NCBI GenBank assembly: GCA_963921825.1
Contig: OY997589.1
Location: 18,497,735 to 18,561,734 of the forward strand
Source of the DNA: Erodium maritimum
Lineage: Eukaryota; Streptophyta; Magnoliopsida; Geraniales; Geraniaceae
Direction: 5' to 3'
Length of the DNA: 64,000 nucleotides
The translations under genes were made by a program, and so were the position numbers. The notes below the pieces were generated by a model. That model made no database searches. It had not been told where the DNA came from and saw only the letters and a list, made by a program, of their open reading frames with translations. This document shows positions 45,870-58,664 of the stretch, piece by piece (within the stretch, counting starts at the first letter, position 1; every line of letters begins with the position of its first letter).

Positions 45870-47982
45870 ATTTTTTTTTAAAGTAAATTGGAACTTTCAT
45901 TACTATCAAAAAAACTAATATATGCTGGAGGGTTCTGACGGGACAAACAATTAACTCTGAGACTAATTAAACGTTTAGGACGTTTTAACGAGGCTCCACT
46001 AAGGCTAACTAAGACATAAATAGAACCCAAATAAAAACTAAAAAGGACTGACGAACACTGCTCAAGATAGGGCCTGTAAACCGCTGGGTCCCACGAATGT
46101 GACACTTTTTTTCTGATGTAAAATCGAACCTGTGGTCGTCAGTGGTGAGAAAAGGAAAGGCTTGTCTCAGGAATCCCATCCCGGCGTCCCTGAAGCCTGC
46201 AGGTGTAGTCATTGGGCCTGGCGAGGCTATTTACCAGCCCTCACTTGATTTTCTCGGGGCTCTCCTGTCGAACCCCTCTTCATTTCCGGCATCCCTGTGG
46301 ATGCCTCTACCCGACTATCCCAAGATGTACCCCCTACCTCTGGCCCATAAACACACTCCTTAGGTGCGGTGTTATGGGACATGATAAGGTCATGTCCCCA
46401 AAGTGGGGTAGTCTTAGGTGTAGTGTCATGGGAAGTAGAGCAAAGCCCGGCGGAACGCGCTCCAGTTTCTTCCCGTCCGTGGCGTAGACAGTCCTTCCTC
46501 TCCTTCTGATAGTGTAGTAGGGACTTATCGAAGGTATGAATTCCCAGCATCTCACGATCGCAACCCGAAGGATTATGACCAATACGCCCATAATTCCCAC
46601 ACAAGGTAAGAGTTTGGTATAAGTGAGGGTACAGGCGATCAGATCTTTAAACTCCGGGAAACGAAGACGTAGATTTCGACAGAGAGGACGATCCAAGGAG
46701 TGCCAGTAGGACACATGAACCATCCCACCCCAACATTGCCCATACTCGTCACATGGGACATCCACTGTGTTCCCCAAAGCAGCTCCAATTTTCTCCCCTA
46801 TAGTCTTGGTACTAACACAAAGAGGGAGGTCATGCGCATGAACCCATAACTGAAGTCGATCTTAGGTCGGGAGGTCCTGCACGAACGGGTCAGTCTTTGC
46901 TAGTATCAACGGGTGACCCTCAAAGCACTATGGTTCGTACAGGCGCACCTAGACACGGTCCTCATCTTGAGCGAAATAGAAACCGAAAACCCCCGGAGCA
47001 ATGTCCTTGATCACCAGGCCTATTGCCGAAGCATCCCATGCCTCGGTGAGGATCCGAAACAGTGTGTCCTTGCGAGGAAGCCGGTTAGCTAGGAGGCGGC
47101 CAGTCATCACAATTGTTGACGGGACAACGCAGTCGGGTCGAGAATTGCATCGGTGACGGTACTCTCCAACGGTTCCTCATATCCCAAAGAGAAACCCGAG
47201 AGACTCTCCTAGAGTGCCCTAACCTGGAAGTTAGACTCCATCGACCCAAGCGACCGAGGAGGCGGAGGTGGGGGCAAGATCCCTTCTCCTGCTGTAGATT
47301 TTGGAAGGACGGTCTCAGACAGGTGGAGAAGAAAGCATGGAAATGGGAAGGTATGGATGAATGGGGTGCGGTCCTTATTTAGAAGGGTGTCAAGCCCAAC
47401 CGCGACTGTCCAGGTTGCCTCCTTAGTCGATACCTGATGCCCCATCGAAACCCTATCCGAAGATATATCAGTTGGAAGGGAGGTTTGGTCACCCGTTTGG
47501 GATGGCGACCACGATCGGACTTCGATTGCGGCATGGGCAGAGTGTGTGCTCCCGGATTGAAGATGACCAGCACCATAGACGCGGGGTGGATGGGATCAAC
47601 GGGTTGCTCAACAACTGTGGTTGCATGGAAGAAGCCACCGGTAGGGTTTGTTTCTTCGTCCCCCGCTGCATCCTTAAAGGCCTCACGAGGTCGTGAGAGG
47701 GGCATGGAGGAGGGACACCCGTCACCACCGTGGAGGACCGCTCAGACGGTGAGGTGACCTGAGCGGCTGGTGGGACAGATGCAGGAGGTAGTTCTACGGC
47801 AGGCATCAAGAGCGTCGAAAGCACCAATAGACGATCTTCCTTAAAACTTGAGAGGACGCAACGGTTGAAGACGGTAAAGATCCAAAAATACATAGGGCTA
47901 AGGTTCAGAGGTACTCTCAACAAGGAGAGAGATTTTCTTAGTTAATACGGTCCAGTGATTGTTGCAAGAAAGGACCACATCT
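45870..47982 (-). mobile_element. LINE carrying ORF1 only, with target duplication
   Basis: TTCCC(T/C)ATTTATT flanks it at 45857-45869 and 47983-47995. On the minus strand it starts GGGGAAAGATG and ends AATTTACTTTAAAAAAAAA. It holds a 5' leader and N-terminal part (47930-47120), an ORF1 core (see separate entry), a C-terminal tail and then the 3' tail. There is no endonuclease, RT or RNase H, so ORF2 is missing although both ends are present. It must have moved with help from another LINE, or have lost ORF2 by deletion after insertion; its intact ends favour the first (inference). Confidence 0.75.
46440..47110 (-). pseudogene. LINE ORF1 core: DUF4283 and CCHC zinc knuckle
   Basis: The minus strand reads MTGRLLANRLPRKDTLFRIL, TEAWDASAIGLVIKDIAPGV, FGFYFAQDEDRV, LWVHAHDLPLCVSTKTIGEK, IGAALGNTVDVPCDEYG and VHVSYWHSLDRPLCRNLRLR, ending with TYTKLLPCV and CGNYGRIGHNPSGC, the C-x-x-x-GRIGH-x4-C knuckle of plant L1 ORF1 with one cysteine apparently replaced by Tyr. 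This RNA-binding protein coats LINE RNA (family knowledge). A few in-frame stops and at least one frameshift make it non-functional. Confidence 0.82.
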
Positions 47983-47995
47983 TTCCCCATTTATT

Positions 47996-48539
47996 GTTTA
48001 GTTCTTATGGGTACAAATAAAAGAGCTTTTAATTTCAAATCGAAAATGAGAATGGAATAGAATAGCTACTAAATAAACATTAGAACAACATTCTTCTTCA
48101 CTCGTCAGAACTAGGGTTTGAATTCTACCATTTGTCTGTTCTGAGTTATTCTTCCATCTGTTTCTATTATTTTGCAATAGGTAAGATACCACTTGAATTT
48201 ATAATCTAAAAATGATATCAAGATTTGTAATCATTTTTCATGTTCTTTATATTATATTACAGATATTTCCCAACAATATTTGTTTCGACATAAATTCTTT
48301 GAACAAAATGAGCACCATGTACCAAGTGTTCTGTATACCTTTTATTAGGTAATGGGTATCACGGATCTGGATAATATATACACAATGCCAATGAACGAAA
48401 TACTAGTTCGCTTTTTTTTTTTAAAGAAAGGATTGCTAGATTTTATATATCACTCGATAAAAACATACCAACAATCCTTCATAACTTACAATTGTGTCTT
48501 GTTAATTTTCGTTGTGTTTATATGTTAGCATCCACAGAA
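47996..48539. other. AT-rich spacer
   Basis: No gene or repeat recognised. Confidence 0.5.
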
Positions 48540-49570
48540 ACGCGCTCCGTCTACCTCATCTAAGAGGTTCTCTTCTACCCTAACTAGGGTTTGCACTTAC
48601 CCATATCGCCGTCGCCGCCAGCCACGCCGTCCGCTGCAACCGGGCCATCGCCTCTCCTCCATGCTACGCGTCCCCCCGCTTTTCACTCACCAGTGATGAC
48701 TCGTCCAGGAAACCGTCATCAGACCAATGGAGCCAGTCTTCGATCACCATGGTCGCCGGTGGATCCTCCCGGGATTCTTCCCCATCCGATCAGGTTGGCC
48801 AGGGGACCTTTGCTCATGCATCGCCGGGACTTGTGGTCCATGCAGGGGCGGGAGCCGAGGCCTCTATGGCCGTATCTGCAGTATTGGGTCGAAGCACCAC
48901 CGATGGAGCCTCGTCGGGAACCAGGAGACCGATCCCGGTACCCACGTCCGGCTCTGGACTGGAACTGTGTTGAGTCCCATCGGGGCGTCCACCGTCCGGT
49001 GATGATCCCTCTCCACCCATCAGAGCGGTTGTTCCCTCCGCCATGCATGATGTTCCCTCCCCCGATCAGGGCGTCGCGGTCGTCGGTGTCCTCTAGGAGG
49101 CATGCAAACCCTAGGTTGCATGAAAATACCGGAACTCGAGGGGCTCTACCTAGGGTTCCGGGTCCACATCCGCCATCACCAAGGCGACATGGTTCGCTGT
49201 CTCCGCGATCTAGGATGCAGCCGGTGATCGCTTAGAGGGAGGAATCATCTACCACAGGACTCCTGGACGCCCTAGGCCCCCGATGAATCGGTACACACAG
49301 GGGGAGTTACCGTTGGTTCGTCGAGGGATACTGAGGTACAACCCTGGTATTGGGCCCCAACCTCGGAAGATCAAGAAAAGACAAGAGTCGGAGGCATCTG
49401 TTGGAGAAGATGAGAAACCGAAGTCCCCGGACACCTCCGGCCAAGACCATGAGCAGGTCATAAGCCCGGGGGGCTATGACCTGCTTTGGAATAACTTAGC
49501 CTTTAGTGCGGATTCCCCGAGACCTCCCGGTTGCAGTTGTCTCGAGTCTGTGGGTATATTTCTTGATTAG
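48540..49570 (+). pseudogene. LINE ORF1-like relic ending near an ORF2 start
   Basis: GC-rich, Pro/Ser/Arg-rich sequence with open frames on both strands (for example 48591-49235 plus). KIKKRQESEASVGEDEKPKS near 49370 looks like an ORF1 C-terminal tail, and ATGACCTGCTTTGGAATAAC near 49477 resembles the M-x-C-L-x-W-N start of LINE ORF2, after which homology stops. There is no DUF4283 or knuckle, so the call rests on texture and this junction. Confidence 0.4.
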
Positions 49571-49790
49571 TTGTTTAAGTGGTTGGTTAGGGATAAAAGA
49601 GTAAGATAAAGTTTATTTAAATTTATTTCCATGGGGTGTATTTATTTACCAACAAATGGTATAAGTATTATAATAATATATAATTATAATTTTGCAAGGA
49701 AAATAATCTTTCACACGATTAAAAAAAACACACCAGAACCAAACCAGTTACAAATATTAATTACTCTCTCTCGGTTGTGATATTGCGAAT
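49571..49790. other. AT-rich spacer
   Basis: No feature recognised. It separates two LINE-like GC-rich blocks. Confidence 0.4.
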
Positions 49791-51259
49791 CTCGTTTCAG
49801 ACGTAGCCCTAGCCCTTGCCGCTATAGTGCTTCTTTCTTCCACTACTGCTGCTACGCCGTCTGTCGTGCCGCCACATGAGGTTGGTTCTGTCGGTCGCGC
49901 CGCCCAGTGCCCCTCTGTCCCATCCGATTGGTTCTCTCGCAGACCACGCCTGATGAGGGGGATAAGTATCGATGGGTATGGTTGTCAACAACACCATCTT
50001 CTCCTTCCTTCTCCCTCATCTCGGGCCGACCTGCTCCTCTTGAGGTGTCGCCGAAATCAGTCCCGGTTTCCATGGGGCCCCAATATTCCTCCCCGTCAAT
50101 GTTGTTGCCGGTTGGGTTCTCTGTTTTGCATCGTGGTGACCTGGTGCGGCGGCCCTAGGTGCCTTCCACTATACTCTACGGTTTGGCCCCTCTCCGCCTG
50201 AACCCTAGATCGGCTTCCCGGCCTCACCATGACCTTGCTCTGGTGCCTGGGTTGGACGACACGAGGTCTAGGGTTGCGCCCTTGTCAGAGCCTCCGAAGT
50301 TTTTACCCCCTCTAACCCAGGGTGTGGGGATTGTTAGGGACGTGATGGTTGCTCGGCGTACTCCACGATCAAGACGGTGAGGGTTCGGACCTAGTGCTTG
50401 ATCTGTGACTGTTATGGGTGGCAGAGGAGGATGGTGGAGGCCTCTTCCACGTTTGCTCGTCGGGGCTGGGCGTGGAGGCAGATTAGGGTCTAGATACCCT
50501 ACGGTGGGGATAATCCCGAGCCTGATCGTGGGGTCGGTGGCACTCCGTCTCTGGTCTCGAGTGGGGGCTGCACTGGATGCCGAGGAGGATGCTGACACTG
50601 TACGAAGGGAGGTTAGGACGACGGCCACGCCACGGTATCCTCAGAGCCACCTCCCGACAAATTAGAGGGGTTTGATGCGACATACTTCGGCGATAGGGCC
50701 TCGTCCCCCTGTGCGACGGCGGGAGTTTCAAATGTCCTCACAAGCTTCGATGGGGCAGAGGTCCCCCGGGGATTTCGGCGGAGACGGCGTCACACTGGAA
50801 TGGGATTTGGAGGAAGCTACCCCAATCCCGTTGACACTGGACCCGATACCTAAGGTTAGGTTGTCTCGAGGAAGGGGAGTCGGCGTAACAATGGACTCGA
50901 TACCTAATCCGGGTCCCTGATTTCCAACCTGGGATACCAGCCAGTCGCCCACGATAGGCCTCCCTGGGCGGTCCACCCCAAACCCTATGGCTTTTGTACA
51001 CGCGAAGATTTAGTAGAGGTCGGGTGCTGACCAGCTCTCTACTGATTCGATTGCTGATCACCTGCCACAGGAGCGTGGTGGGTTTGGAGGTGGAGGACGC
51101 GCACATCCAGGAGCGCGAGATGTTGATGTTCCAACGCCCTTGGCCATGGGAGCGCAGCTGATGGAGCGCCGAAAAGGAAAGGGTTGACATCTATTTGGGG
51201 CGACAAGTGACAGGCGGGAAAGATTCCCCGTCGGGAAGGATGATACACCGCCACATCAC
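49791..51259 (+). pseudogene. GC-rich LINE ORF1-like relic interrupted by a solo LTR
   Basis: Starts in CGTAGCCCTAGCCCTTGCC and is Pro/Arg/Ser-rich in all frames. Near 51160 MGAQLMERRKGKG resembles the basic end of LINE ORF1. It is cut by the solo LTR at 51260 and resumes at 53023 (TTACTGTTGAAATCTCTG). No catalytic or zinc motif is visible. Confidence 0.35.
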
Positions 51260-53017
51260 TGTTGTGACCTTGTGTCAATATCATAATATATGTGTTTTGA
51301 TGATGACAAGTATGCATATATTTATTCAAGATCAAATAATTATATCATATGTTTATTTTTTCAAACCAAACTTATTTTACAAGTGTTCTTGTATTTTTGA
51401 TAAATGTGATTTTCGGATTTTTTTTTTTCCAAGATAGCAACTTTGGTTGCATTTGAGGTAACTTTGAAAAATCATATAAAATTCATTTCTTTATCAAATT
51501 TCGATTTCTTGGATGTTTTAGAAATCTCTGTGAGTCTACATTTGAATGCATAAACTGGTTCTCCATTTCCATACTCCATCTGAGAGTAATGGACAGAAAA
51601 ATGAGTAGACATCAAATCTGCCAGAACAGGTAAAGCAGATTTTCTTGGCTGTCTTTCTTGAATAAACTGGAATTATCTACCAAGTAATAATAGGCCTATG
51701 ATATACCATTGGAAAGATATATGAGGCTATTTTCTAACACAACTAACCTTACTTGATTTGGATTCTTGTGGAAAAAGTTATGCTCATTTGAACAAGCAAA
51801 GGTCAAAGCTTAAATTTCTGACAGCAAGCATGTTCATCATCTACTTGTGTCCAATGAAGTTGTGCACAAAATTTAAATCTCCAAGGACATTTTCAGACCT
51901 TCAATGATGTTCAAGGAAGGCTATGGAAGATCCAAAATGTCTACTTTGAAAGGATTCAAGTCCTACCAATAGGATTCTTCTAAGTATGATCATTAAGATA
52001 TGGTTTGGCTAGCTCATCACTCACTCTCTCTTCCCTTATTCAAAAATCTGATTTCTCTTGATTATATAATCATTTTTTATTCATTCAAATTGATTTTGAA
52101 AAGAGAGAAGTCATCATTTCAATCTTGAAATGTGTTGAAGACATTTCTTGTCAAGATATGTCACTTGACTTTGCACTCAAGTATTTCTTCCAACAACTCT
52201 TTTTTTGAATTATCAAGTGCCAAGTTTTTGTCTATAAAAGACCTCATTTGTTTCTTCATTTTTGACACAGAACTTCTACTCTTTCTCTACAAAAATTCAG
52301 CACAAAGTTCTTCTTCATCTTTGAGAGAAAAGTCATCTTGAGAGCTCTATTCTTCTTTGTTCTAGAATTTGTTTTCAAAGTCATGAACTAAAGTTTCATA
52401 TCTTTTGATCTTTGAAAAACATATATTCTTATTGTTATATCTTTTCAAGAACATGTTATGCTCTTTTGGCAATTATTTTGAAATCTTCTTTTCTCAACAT
52501 CATCTTGAGCTAAGCCTTACATATCTTGAAATCATATATAGCTTCTTTGTACTTCATCTTTATATCTTGATTGTAATTGAGGCAATGTGTTTATTCTATA
52601 TATTATTAAACACATTGTATTGTTGACTCTTGGTGAGTTCACCTCAATATCTTCTATTGTAATTGGTCTTGTAGGCTAGAAAAGGGTGTTGTAGTTGGTT
52701 GCAAGATTTGTTCTTGCAAAGTGTTGTAGTGGTTGCAAGATTTGTTCTTGCTTCCCATTTGGTGTTGTAACTTGCAAGATTAGTTCTTGTGAGACTTTGT
52801 AACATTTAGTAAAGTTTGTAAAAGACCGAACTCTAAGTGAGTTCTTTAGTGTGGACGTAGCAACTCGAAGGAGAGTTGTGAACCACGTATATCTTGTGTT
52901 GGCTTTCTCTATCTTGCTATCTTTGCTTGTTTTTAAATTTCCGAATTTATTTTTAAGTTGCTATATTTTGTAATCAATCTATTCACCCCCTCTAGATTGA
53001 TTCCTTGGGACCTAACA
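51260..53017 (+). mobile_element. Solo LTR, SIRE/Maximus-like (Ty1-copia type, fossil)
   Basis: ATCAC flanks it at 51255-51259 and 53018-53022. It starts TGTTGTGACC with TTTTGATGATGACAAG soon after, and ends TTCACCCCCTCTAGATTGAT...GGACCTAACA; these ends are characteristic of SIRE/Maximus LTRs (family knowledge). Length 1,758 bp. TCTATAAAAG near 52231 is a probable TATA box. A GTTGCAAGATTTGTTCTTGC repeat lies near 52690-52790. No internal domain. Confidence 0.85.
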
Positions 53018-53022
53018 ATCAC

Positions 53023-53569
53023 CATTACTGTTGAAATCTCTGATTTCTAGTACCCCGTTCCACACCCCCCCCCCCCCCCCCCCCGTTTTTTGTCTTTGCC
53101 CGAGGAGCGCCAAAATACCATCTATGACAGTTCTGGTACTACAAGGCTCAGTGAACCATTGTTCATTCATACTGACCTTTCATTGTCGAAGAGCATGTTC
53201 CTCGATGCACAACAATATAATCGATTGTAAAAGTTGTCATATTCCACCTTTCGCTCAAACAAAAAACACACAGAAGGGACACAGGAAGGAAACTCAAAAC
53301 ATAAAGAAATGGGGATGATTTCTGATTATTGGTCCTCCACATAATTCCTAAAGGACTAAAGGCTGAAAAAGAAAGGAAATGGCACTAGAAATTGTTGCTT
53401 CCCAAGCATTAACTAAACTTTCCATCTAATTAATAAAACTCACACCGCTGCAATCATATTATTTCCGTTACGGACCCTTTGGGCTGCTTTCACAAAACAC
53501 CTAACAACCCATTCGTCCCTGTCCCGTTCCTTAGAAATTTTTTTGGTTAACTCAGTGAAAAATGAAAGA
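53023..53569. other. Spacer with a poly-C tract
   Basis: The first part continues the sequence cut at 51259. A run of about 18 C lies at 53066-53084. No gene recognised. Confidence 0.45.
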
Positions 53570-55158
53570 AAGAAAACTATAATTGTCTATCTTCAATTTA
53601 ATACGATTATTTGATACATTTTTTTTATGTTTTCTAACTGATATATACTTTTATATTTTAACAATTTTTTTCTTTTCCGTCTAATTTTTCATCCATTTAC
53701 ATTTTTTGTTCATTTTTTTAGAAATGCCCCAAATGTCCATAGTTATACAACCCTAAATCCAACTCTAAATCTCTCTCCAACACTAAAATTATATATATTT
53801 TAAATAAAAATGAAATTAAAATTTTGAAAATCAGAATTATATTTAAAAATGAATTAAATAAAAATGAAAAAAATAGTTTTATTTTTAACATCCAAATTTT
53901 ATTTTAAAAATGTAGATTTTAGTTATAAAATTTGTTTTAATTTCAGAAAATATGCTTTAAATTATTTTTTTATTTAACTCTTTCTTAATATTTTTAGTAA
54001 CATTGATTTTATTTATTATATATTCAATTTCAATTTAATATACATTTAAAGTTTTCTATTTTTATTTTATTAATTAAATTTGTTATGTTCATCTCGTTCT
54101 GAAACAACGTAGTATCCATAACCAAAGAGTGTCATATATGAACATATCTTCAGAAGCCATATGTGCTTATACAAATCTAGGTAATTGCTCAGATTTAAAA
54201 ATTGAAGGAGTGGAGAGATTGGTGGGTGCTGATGAAAAACATTTTTGTTCGATCCGGTTATAGTTTGGTTCTGGGATTAGGGATGTCCTTAATAGATTTT
54301 TGGGGCTTCAATCGAAGATCCCCAACTCGAATTTATACCATCTTCTCCTCTAACACAGAACAGTTTCAGACGTTGACGAGCATGGAAAAACACACAGCAT
54401 CGATGACCTCAACTTCCATGTATGCGAACCCACGCCTAAGACCTCCATATCTGATTCCGGCGAGTCGAAGAACATGCAACGATAGAGGAAAGTGATGGGA
54501 ACAACCCATCTCTGAGTTTTTAGAAATTACTTTTTCGAGGTTTGCACGGTGATTTCAGTCGTGCCACGAAGAATGAAGTCGTCGACAGAAGAAACTCCGT
54601 AGATTAGGAGCTCCAAATTCATTTTTCCAGGCGTGTTATTCATATCCCCCACCATGAACCCATAATTAAGCTTCGTAAACTAGGAATGAGAAAAGTGTAC
54701 ATTAATTTTTTAAATCAGATATATAAAAAGTAAAATTTGATATAAAATATTTTAGATTTTAAAATATAAATCATTTTTAGAATTATAAGATAATAAAAAA
54801 AATTGATCTTACAAAAATATAATTTTTCATTATTTAATAATTTATGATTTGAAAAATAAATATTTCAAAATAATAATAATTCAAATCAAGTTTTAAGTTA
54901 AAAAATATTAAAAAATATTTGAAAAATAATTAATCAATTTATAGTTAATTTTATTTAAAAACAGATTTTAGGGTTGGAAGGGTATATGTGTGTAAATTTA
55001 GATAAAAACTGAGGGTAGTTTCGATATTTCAGAAAAAATGGATGAAAAATTGGATGTTGTTAAAAGTTGAAACATAAGGGTATGCATTAATTAAAAAAAC
55101 ATCAGAGTACTTATCACATAATCGTGTAAACTTAAGGGTAGGTAATTGTAATTAACCC
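53570..55158. mobile_element. AT-rich foldback/Mutator-like element (about 1.6 kb)
   Basis: The ends are diverged inverted repeats over at least 130 bp: the right end complement GGGTTAATTACAATTACC, with ACGATTATGTGATAA and TTTTTCATCCATTTTTTC, matches left ACGATTATTTGATAC and ATTTTTCATCCATTTAC. AT-rich arms resemble the other foldback elements. The target duplication is ambiguous because of GAAAGAAAG runs. The centre (54180-54680) is less AT-rich, with a 97-codon frame (54202-54495) of unknown meaning. Confidence 0.6.
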
Positions 55159-55721
55159 GAAGAAAGAAAATGTGTGGTGTTCACTTCTTTATTCCCCTTC
55201 CATAAACTTCACGCATACTTTGAGATTAGTATCATCATTTAGGGATTCAACGGTATCCAAGTTAATGATGTCAGACATCAACCATGATTATTGTTTTGAG
55301 ACTGAGTTTTCATGTTAATGCTCGAGTTTGTATTGATGATTGTTTGGTTTGATCCTTTAAATGAATTAGTAATGACAGTAGAACCTAGTTATACTCATTT
55401 TCTTCCCTCAAAAATTTTTATTTATAAATTTGCATTGCCGATAAAAAAAATTCAAGTATTGTTCGATTAAGATACATTTAATCATTTTAAACATAGATTT
55501 GAACCAAAGAAAAAATTGTATGTTTTTCCTGGTCGTTATAGAAAATTAATCACACCCGTTATAATACGAAACTTATGATAAAATATCTATTTTTAATCGT
55601 ATTTTGAAATGAATTTCTTTAACTGCATTTGTATTGTAATTTTGGGTTCTTGTATATTTTTTTGAATGTTATGTTTTTGTGTTTTGAAGTTGATCTTGTT
55701 ACAATTTTTCATTTATCTTTG
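55159..55721. other. AT-rich spacer
   Basis: No gene or repeat recognised. Confidence 0.5.
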
Positions 55722-55729
55722 CTTGAGAT

Positions 55730-56336
55730 CAAGGTTGTAAAATACCTTACGCGCTAGTTGGGAAGTGAAGACCCTTAGGCGTTAGGGGGGTTTAATTTTT
55801 ATTTTTAATTATTAATAAATATGTATAACTCAAATATAATAAAAAAAATCAAAATATAAATATATTTTTATTATATAAAAAATAAAAATATCAAAATACA
55901 AAATAATATAATGATTTCATTTTGGTTTTATTCTTTATTTTAATAAAATCTAAATTATAATGATAAATTTATTATTTTTGTATATATTTTAAAACAAAAT
56001 TATATTCACCATATTTTCCATTATGATAAAATGTTTATAAATGTACAAAATTATTTTTCTTTCGTAACAAAAAAGAAGAGATAAAACAAACCACTAAAGA
56101 AGGACACGTGCAGTATATTTTTTATCAACAGATTCAAAAAAATTACACACATTTTGTTTCTCTCACATTTTCATGTCCTCTTCAAAGGTCTAACCTCACA
56201 AACCAGTCTCAAGTTTCTGATTAATCGGAAGGGATTGCGAATTAGGCGTTTTTTACAGATCGTAGGACCTAGGCGGAACAACGAGTCATGCGTTTTTGTA
56301 GACTTTGAGGCCTAGGCGGTGACTTTTACGACCTTG
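55730..56336. mobile_element. hAT-like non-autonomous element (607 bp, 8-bp target duplication)
   Basis: CTTGAGAT flanks it at 55722-55729 and 56337-56344. Termini are CAAGGTTGTAAAATACC and the complement CAAGGTCGTAAAAGTCACC, matching the YARNG start of hAT elements (family knowledge). TAGGCG motifs cluster near both ends (four or more). Non-coding, very AT-rich centre. Confidence 0.85.
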
Positions 56337-57365
56337 CTTGAGATTCAAAAGCTGAAATACATATCACTAGGAAAAAATGTATACTTGGTGACATTTGTTA
56401 ATTGGATGTGACAAATCAAGATAAATCTTAAGATATTTAATACCCTAAAGAACTATAGGATCTAGGGTTTAGTACATCAACCATAAACAAATTCATAATA
56501 ATAATAATAGAAATTTAGAATAACCTTTACCGATCAGCTAGCTTACTGATTAGGATTAAGGAAATTGGAGTTTAATCGAGGCGTGATACTCCACTTTCCT
56601 TAAGACACTTATTGCCCCGTATGGGCAACGGTCTCCCAGGATACAACGATTAACGTAGGCGAACTCAAAACTGTCCAAAAAGTTACCAAGAACAAGGGAG
56701 TGGAGAGAAAGAAGAAAAAGAGATCATTTTGGAGATAGTTTTGAAGTATGTGTGAAATAAAACTAAGGATGTAAGTATTTATAGCCTTTTGGAAAGGGCA
56801 AAGTGGGGAATTCATAGGGTGACAAATCAAATGAATTCTCCCTAGAATAGATTGTCAGTCAATTCTAATAACTTACATTTTAAAGTCATAAAGTTTTTAA
56901 TAAATCAAAATTTAATATGATATTAACCATCATATTTTTCATTATCATCCAACAATCCCCCACAAAAATGTGATGGTGAAAGAGAGGATAACGAGGAGGT
57001 GGTGACTTCTCAAAGTCGATACCTGCATAGGATAGGTAGATGTTCATCCTTGAACCTTCCCTTGTGAAAGTATATTTAAATCTGCTGACTGACTAGTAGA
57101 CGCGATGTCCTTGAACTATTCTGTCGTTTATGCAAATGATAATATACCCCACACAGATACCAACACGAACGGTTTTGGTTCTTATGGGTGTGCCCGTTAT
57201 GGTCATGATCACTGCCTGGTTCTGCAAGAGTTTAAGATGACTAGCCCCATTAGCCACCCTTGAAGCGACCCCACTTCCTCTCACATAGGTGATTCACTTT
57301 GCTCAATATTCTTGATACAAGCAATCATTAAAAGCAATGCTTATCCTCAACATGTCACTAGTTTG

Positions 57366-58250
57366 CATCATAAGAATGGACTAGGGGTTGGACCCCCACA
57401 GTGACCGTACACGGTTTATGCAATTAGGTTGTCCCATTGAACCTAGATCTTGGAATCTCCAGTCAACTAGGTTGGGTTTTCCTTCGCATAAAGCCTTTAA
57501 ATGGGCTTCAGTCACATTCCCTTGGATGCCTTTTTCTCAACTAGATCTCAATTTAACGTTTAGATTAGCGGATCCGCGGTGTTATTCTTTGAAGTATCAA
57601 AAGGCAATAACTTTCGTTTGAGATCAGCTGTTGTGTCAACTCAAGTTCTGTGTCTTATTAGTAGCTACTGAATTATACTCGTATATCGTAGACCCAGATC
57701 TTAGTCGATCAGAAATATTTCATGTAGTGGGACCGACCCCCACATTTACAAGTATCTATCCAAAATTGAAATCGATAACTTGTATCATGGAATCCTCAAC
57801 ACAATTTACGTCACTGTTTCTACATCATAGGAATGAACACGGGTTTATCCCCCCATAGTGACCTTATAAGGTCTATGTAGTTAGGTTGGCCCATTGAACC
57901 TAGATCTTGGGATCTCCAGTCAACTAGGTTGGGTTTCCCTTCACATAACGCCTTAAATGTTACGGGTGTTAGTCACATTCCCTTGGATGTTTGTCCAACT
58001 AAATCTCGATTTAACTTTTGAAAGATCAAAAGACTATAACTCTCGTTTGAGATAAGTTGGTATGTCAAAGACACGTGTTGACTCAAACTTCGTGCCTTAT
58101 TCGTTGATGCTTTATTATGCACGCATAACTTGGACACGAATCTTAGTTACCCAAGAACTTTCCGTCTAGAATTTCTCTTTAGTAATGGGATTGACCCCCA
58201 CATTGATGGGTAATTATGCGAAAGGTTTACCCTTTTCCATAACAATCCAT
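57366..58250. repeat. Two direct repeats of about 457 bp inside the LARD-like element
   Basis: Unit 1 starts near 57366 and unit 2 near 57823. CCCATTGAACCTAGATCTTG, CCAGTCAACTAGGTTGGGTT, AGTCACATTCCCTTGGATG and GACCCCCACATT recur in order. Diverged, so an old duplication. Non-coding. Confidence 0.88.
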
Positions 58251-58664
58251 AATTGAAATTAATCAATTTGGTCATAAAATTAACTTTGATTCTCAATTAA
58301 AATTTGAGAGTCCAATTTTAATCATTCTACCGTGTTTCGCAACGAAACAGAAATCGACTAATTGAACAAAGATCAAATTAATCATATCAATGAGAAGTCG
58401 ATACATTCGATGATCAAATTGTTTTTTAGATCCACATCGATCTTTTATAGTATTCATTTTGTCATTTTTGATCATATAGATTTCAACTCGTTGAAACACT
58501 TCTCATTTTTATCTATTTGTACGTGTTTAGAACCGAATAAGATTTACGTTACGAATTTCACGAATCCATTTGTTGATCGTATTTACGTGTTTCCAAGAAA
58601 CAAGATCGATCATTTTTTTTACAAATACCGTTTTCCTAAGAGAATATTTCAATTCCCTTTTGGA

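Noticed and set aside
48591-49235. 214-codon Pro/Arg-rich frame as a host gene
   Set aside because: Three competing frames on both strands, no domain, LINE-like context.
53066-53084. Poly-C run (and poly-G at 27937, 28073, 34866) as a functional signal
   Set aside because: Homopolymers in decayed repeats; slippage or assembly uncertainty is enough.
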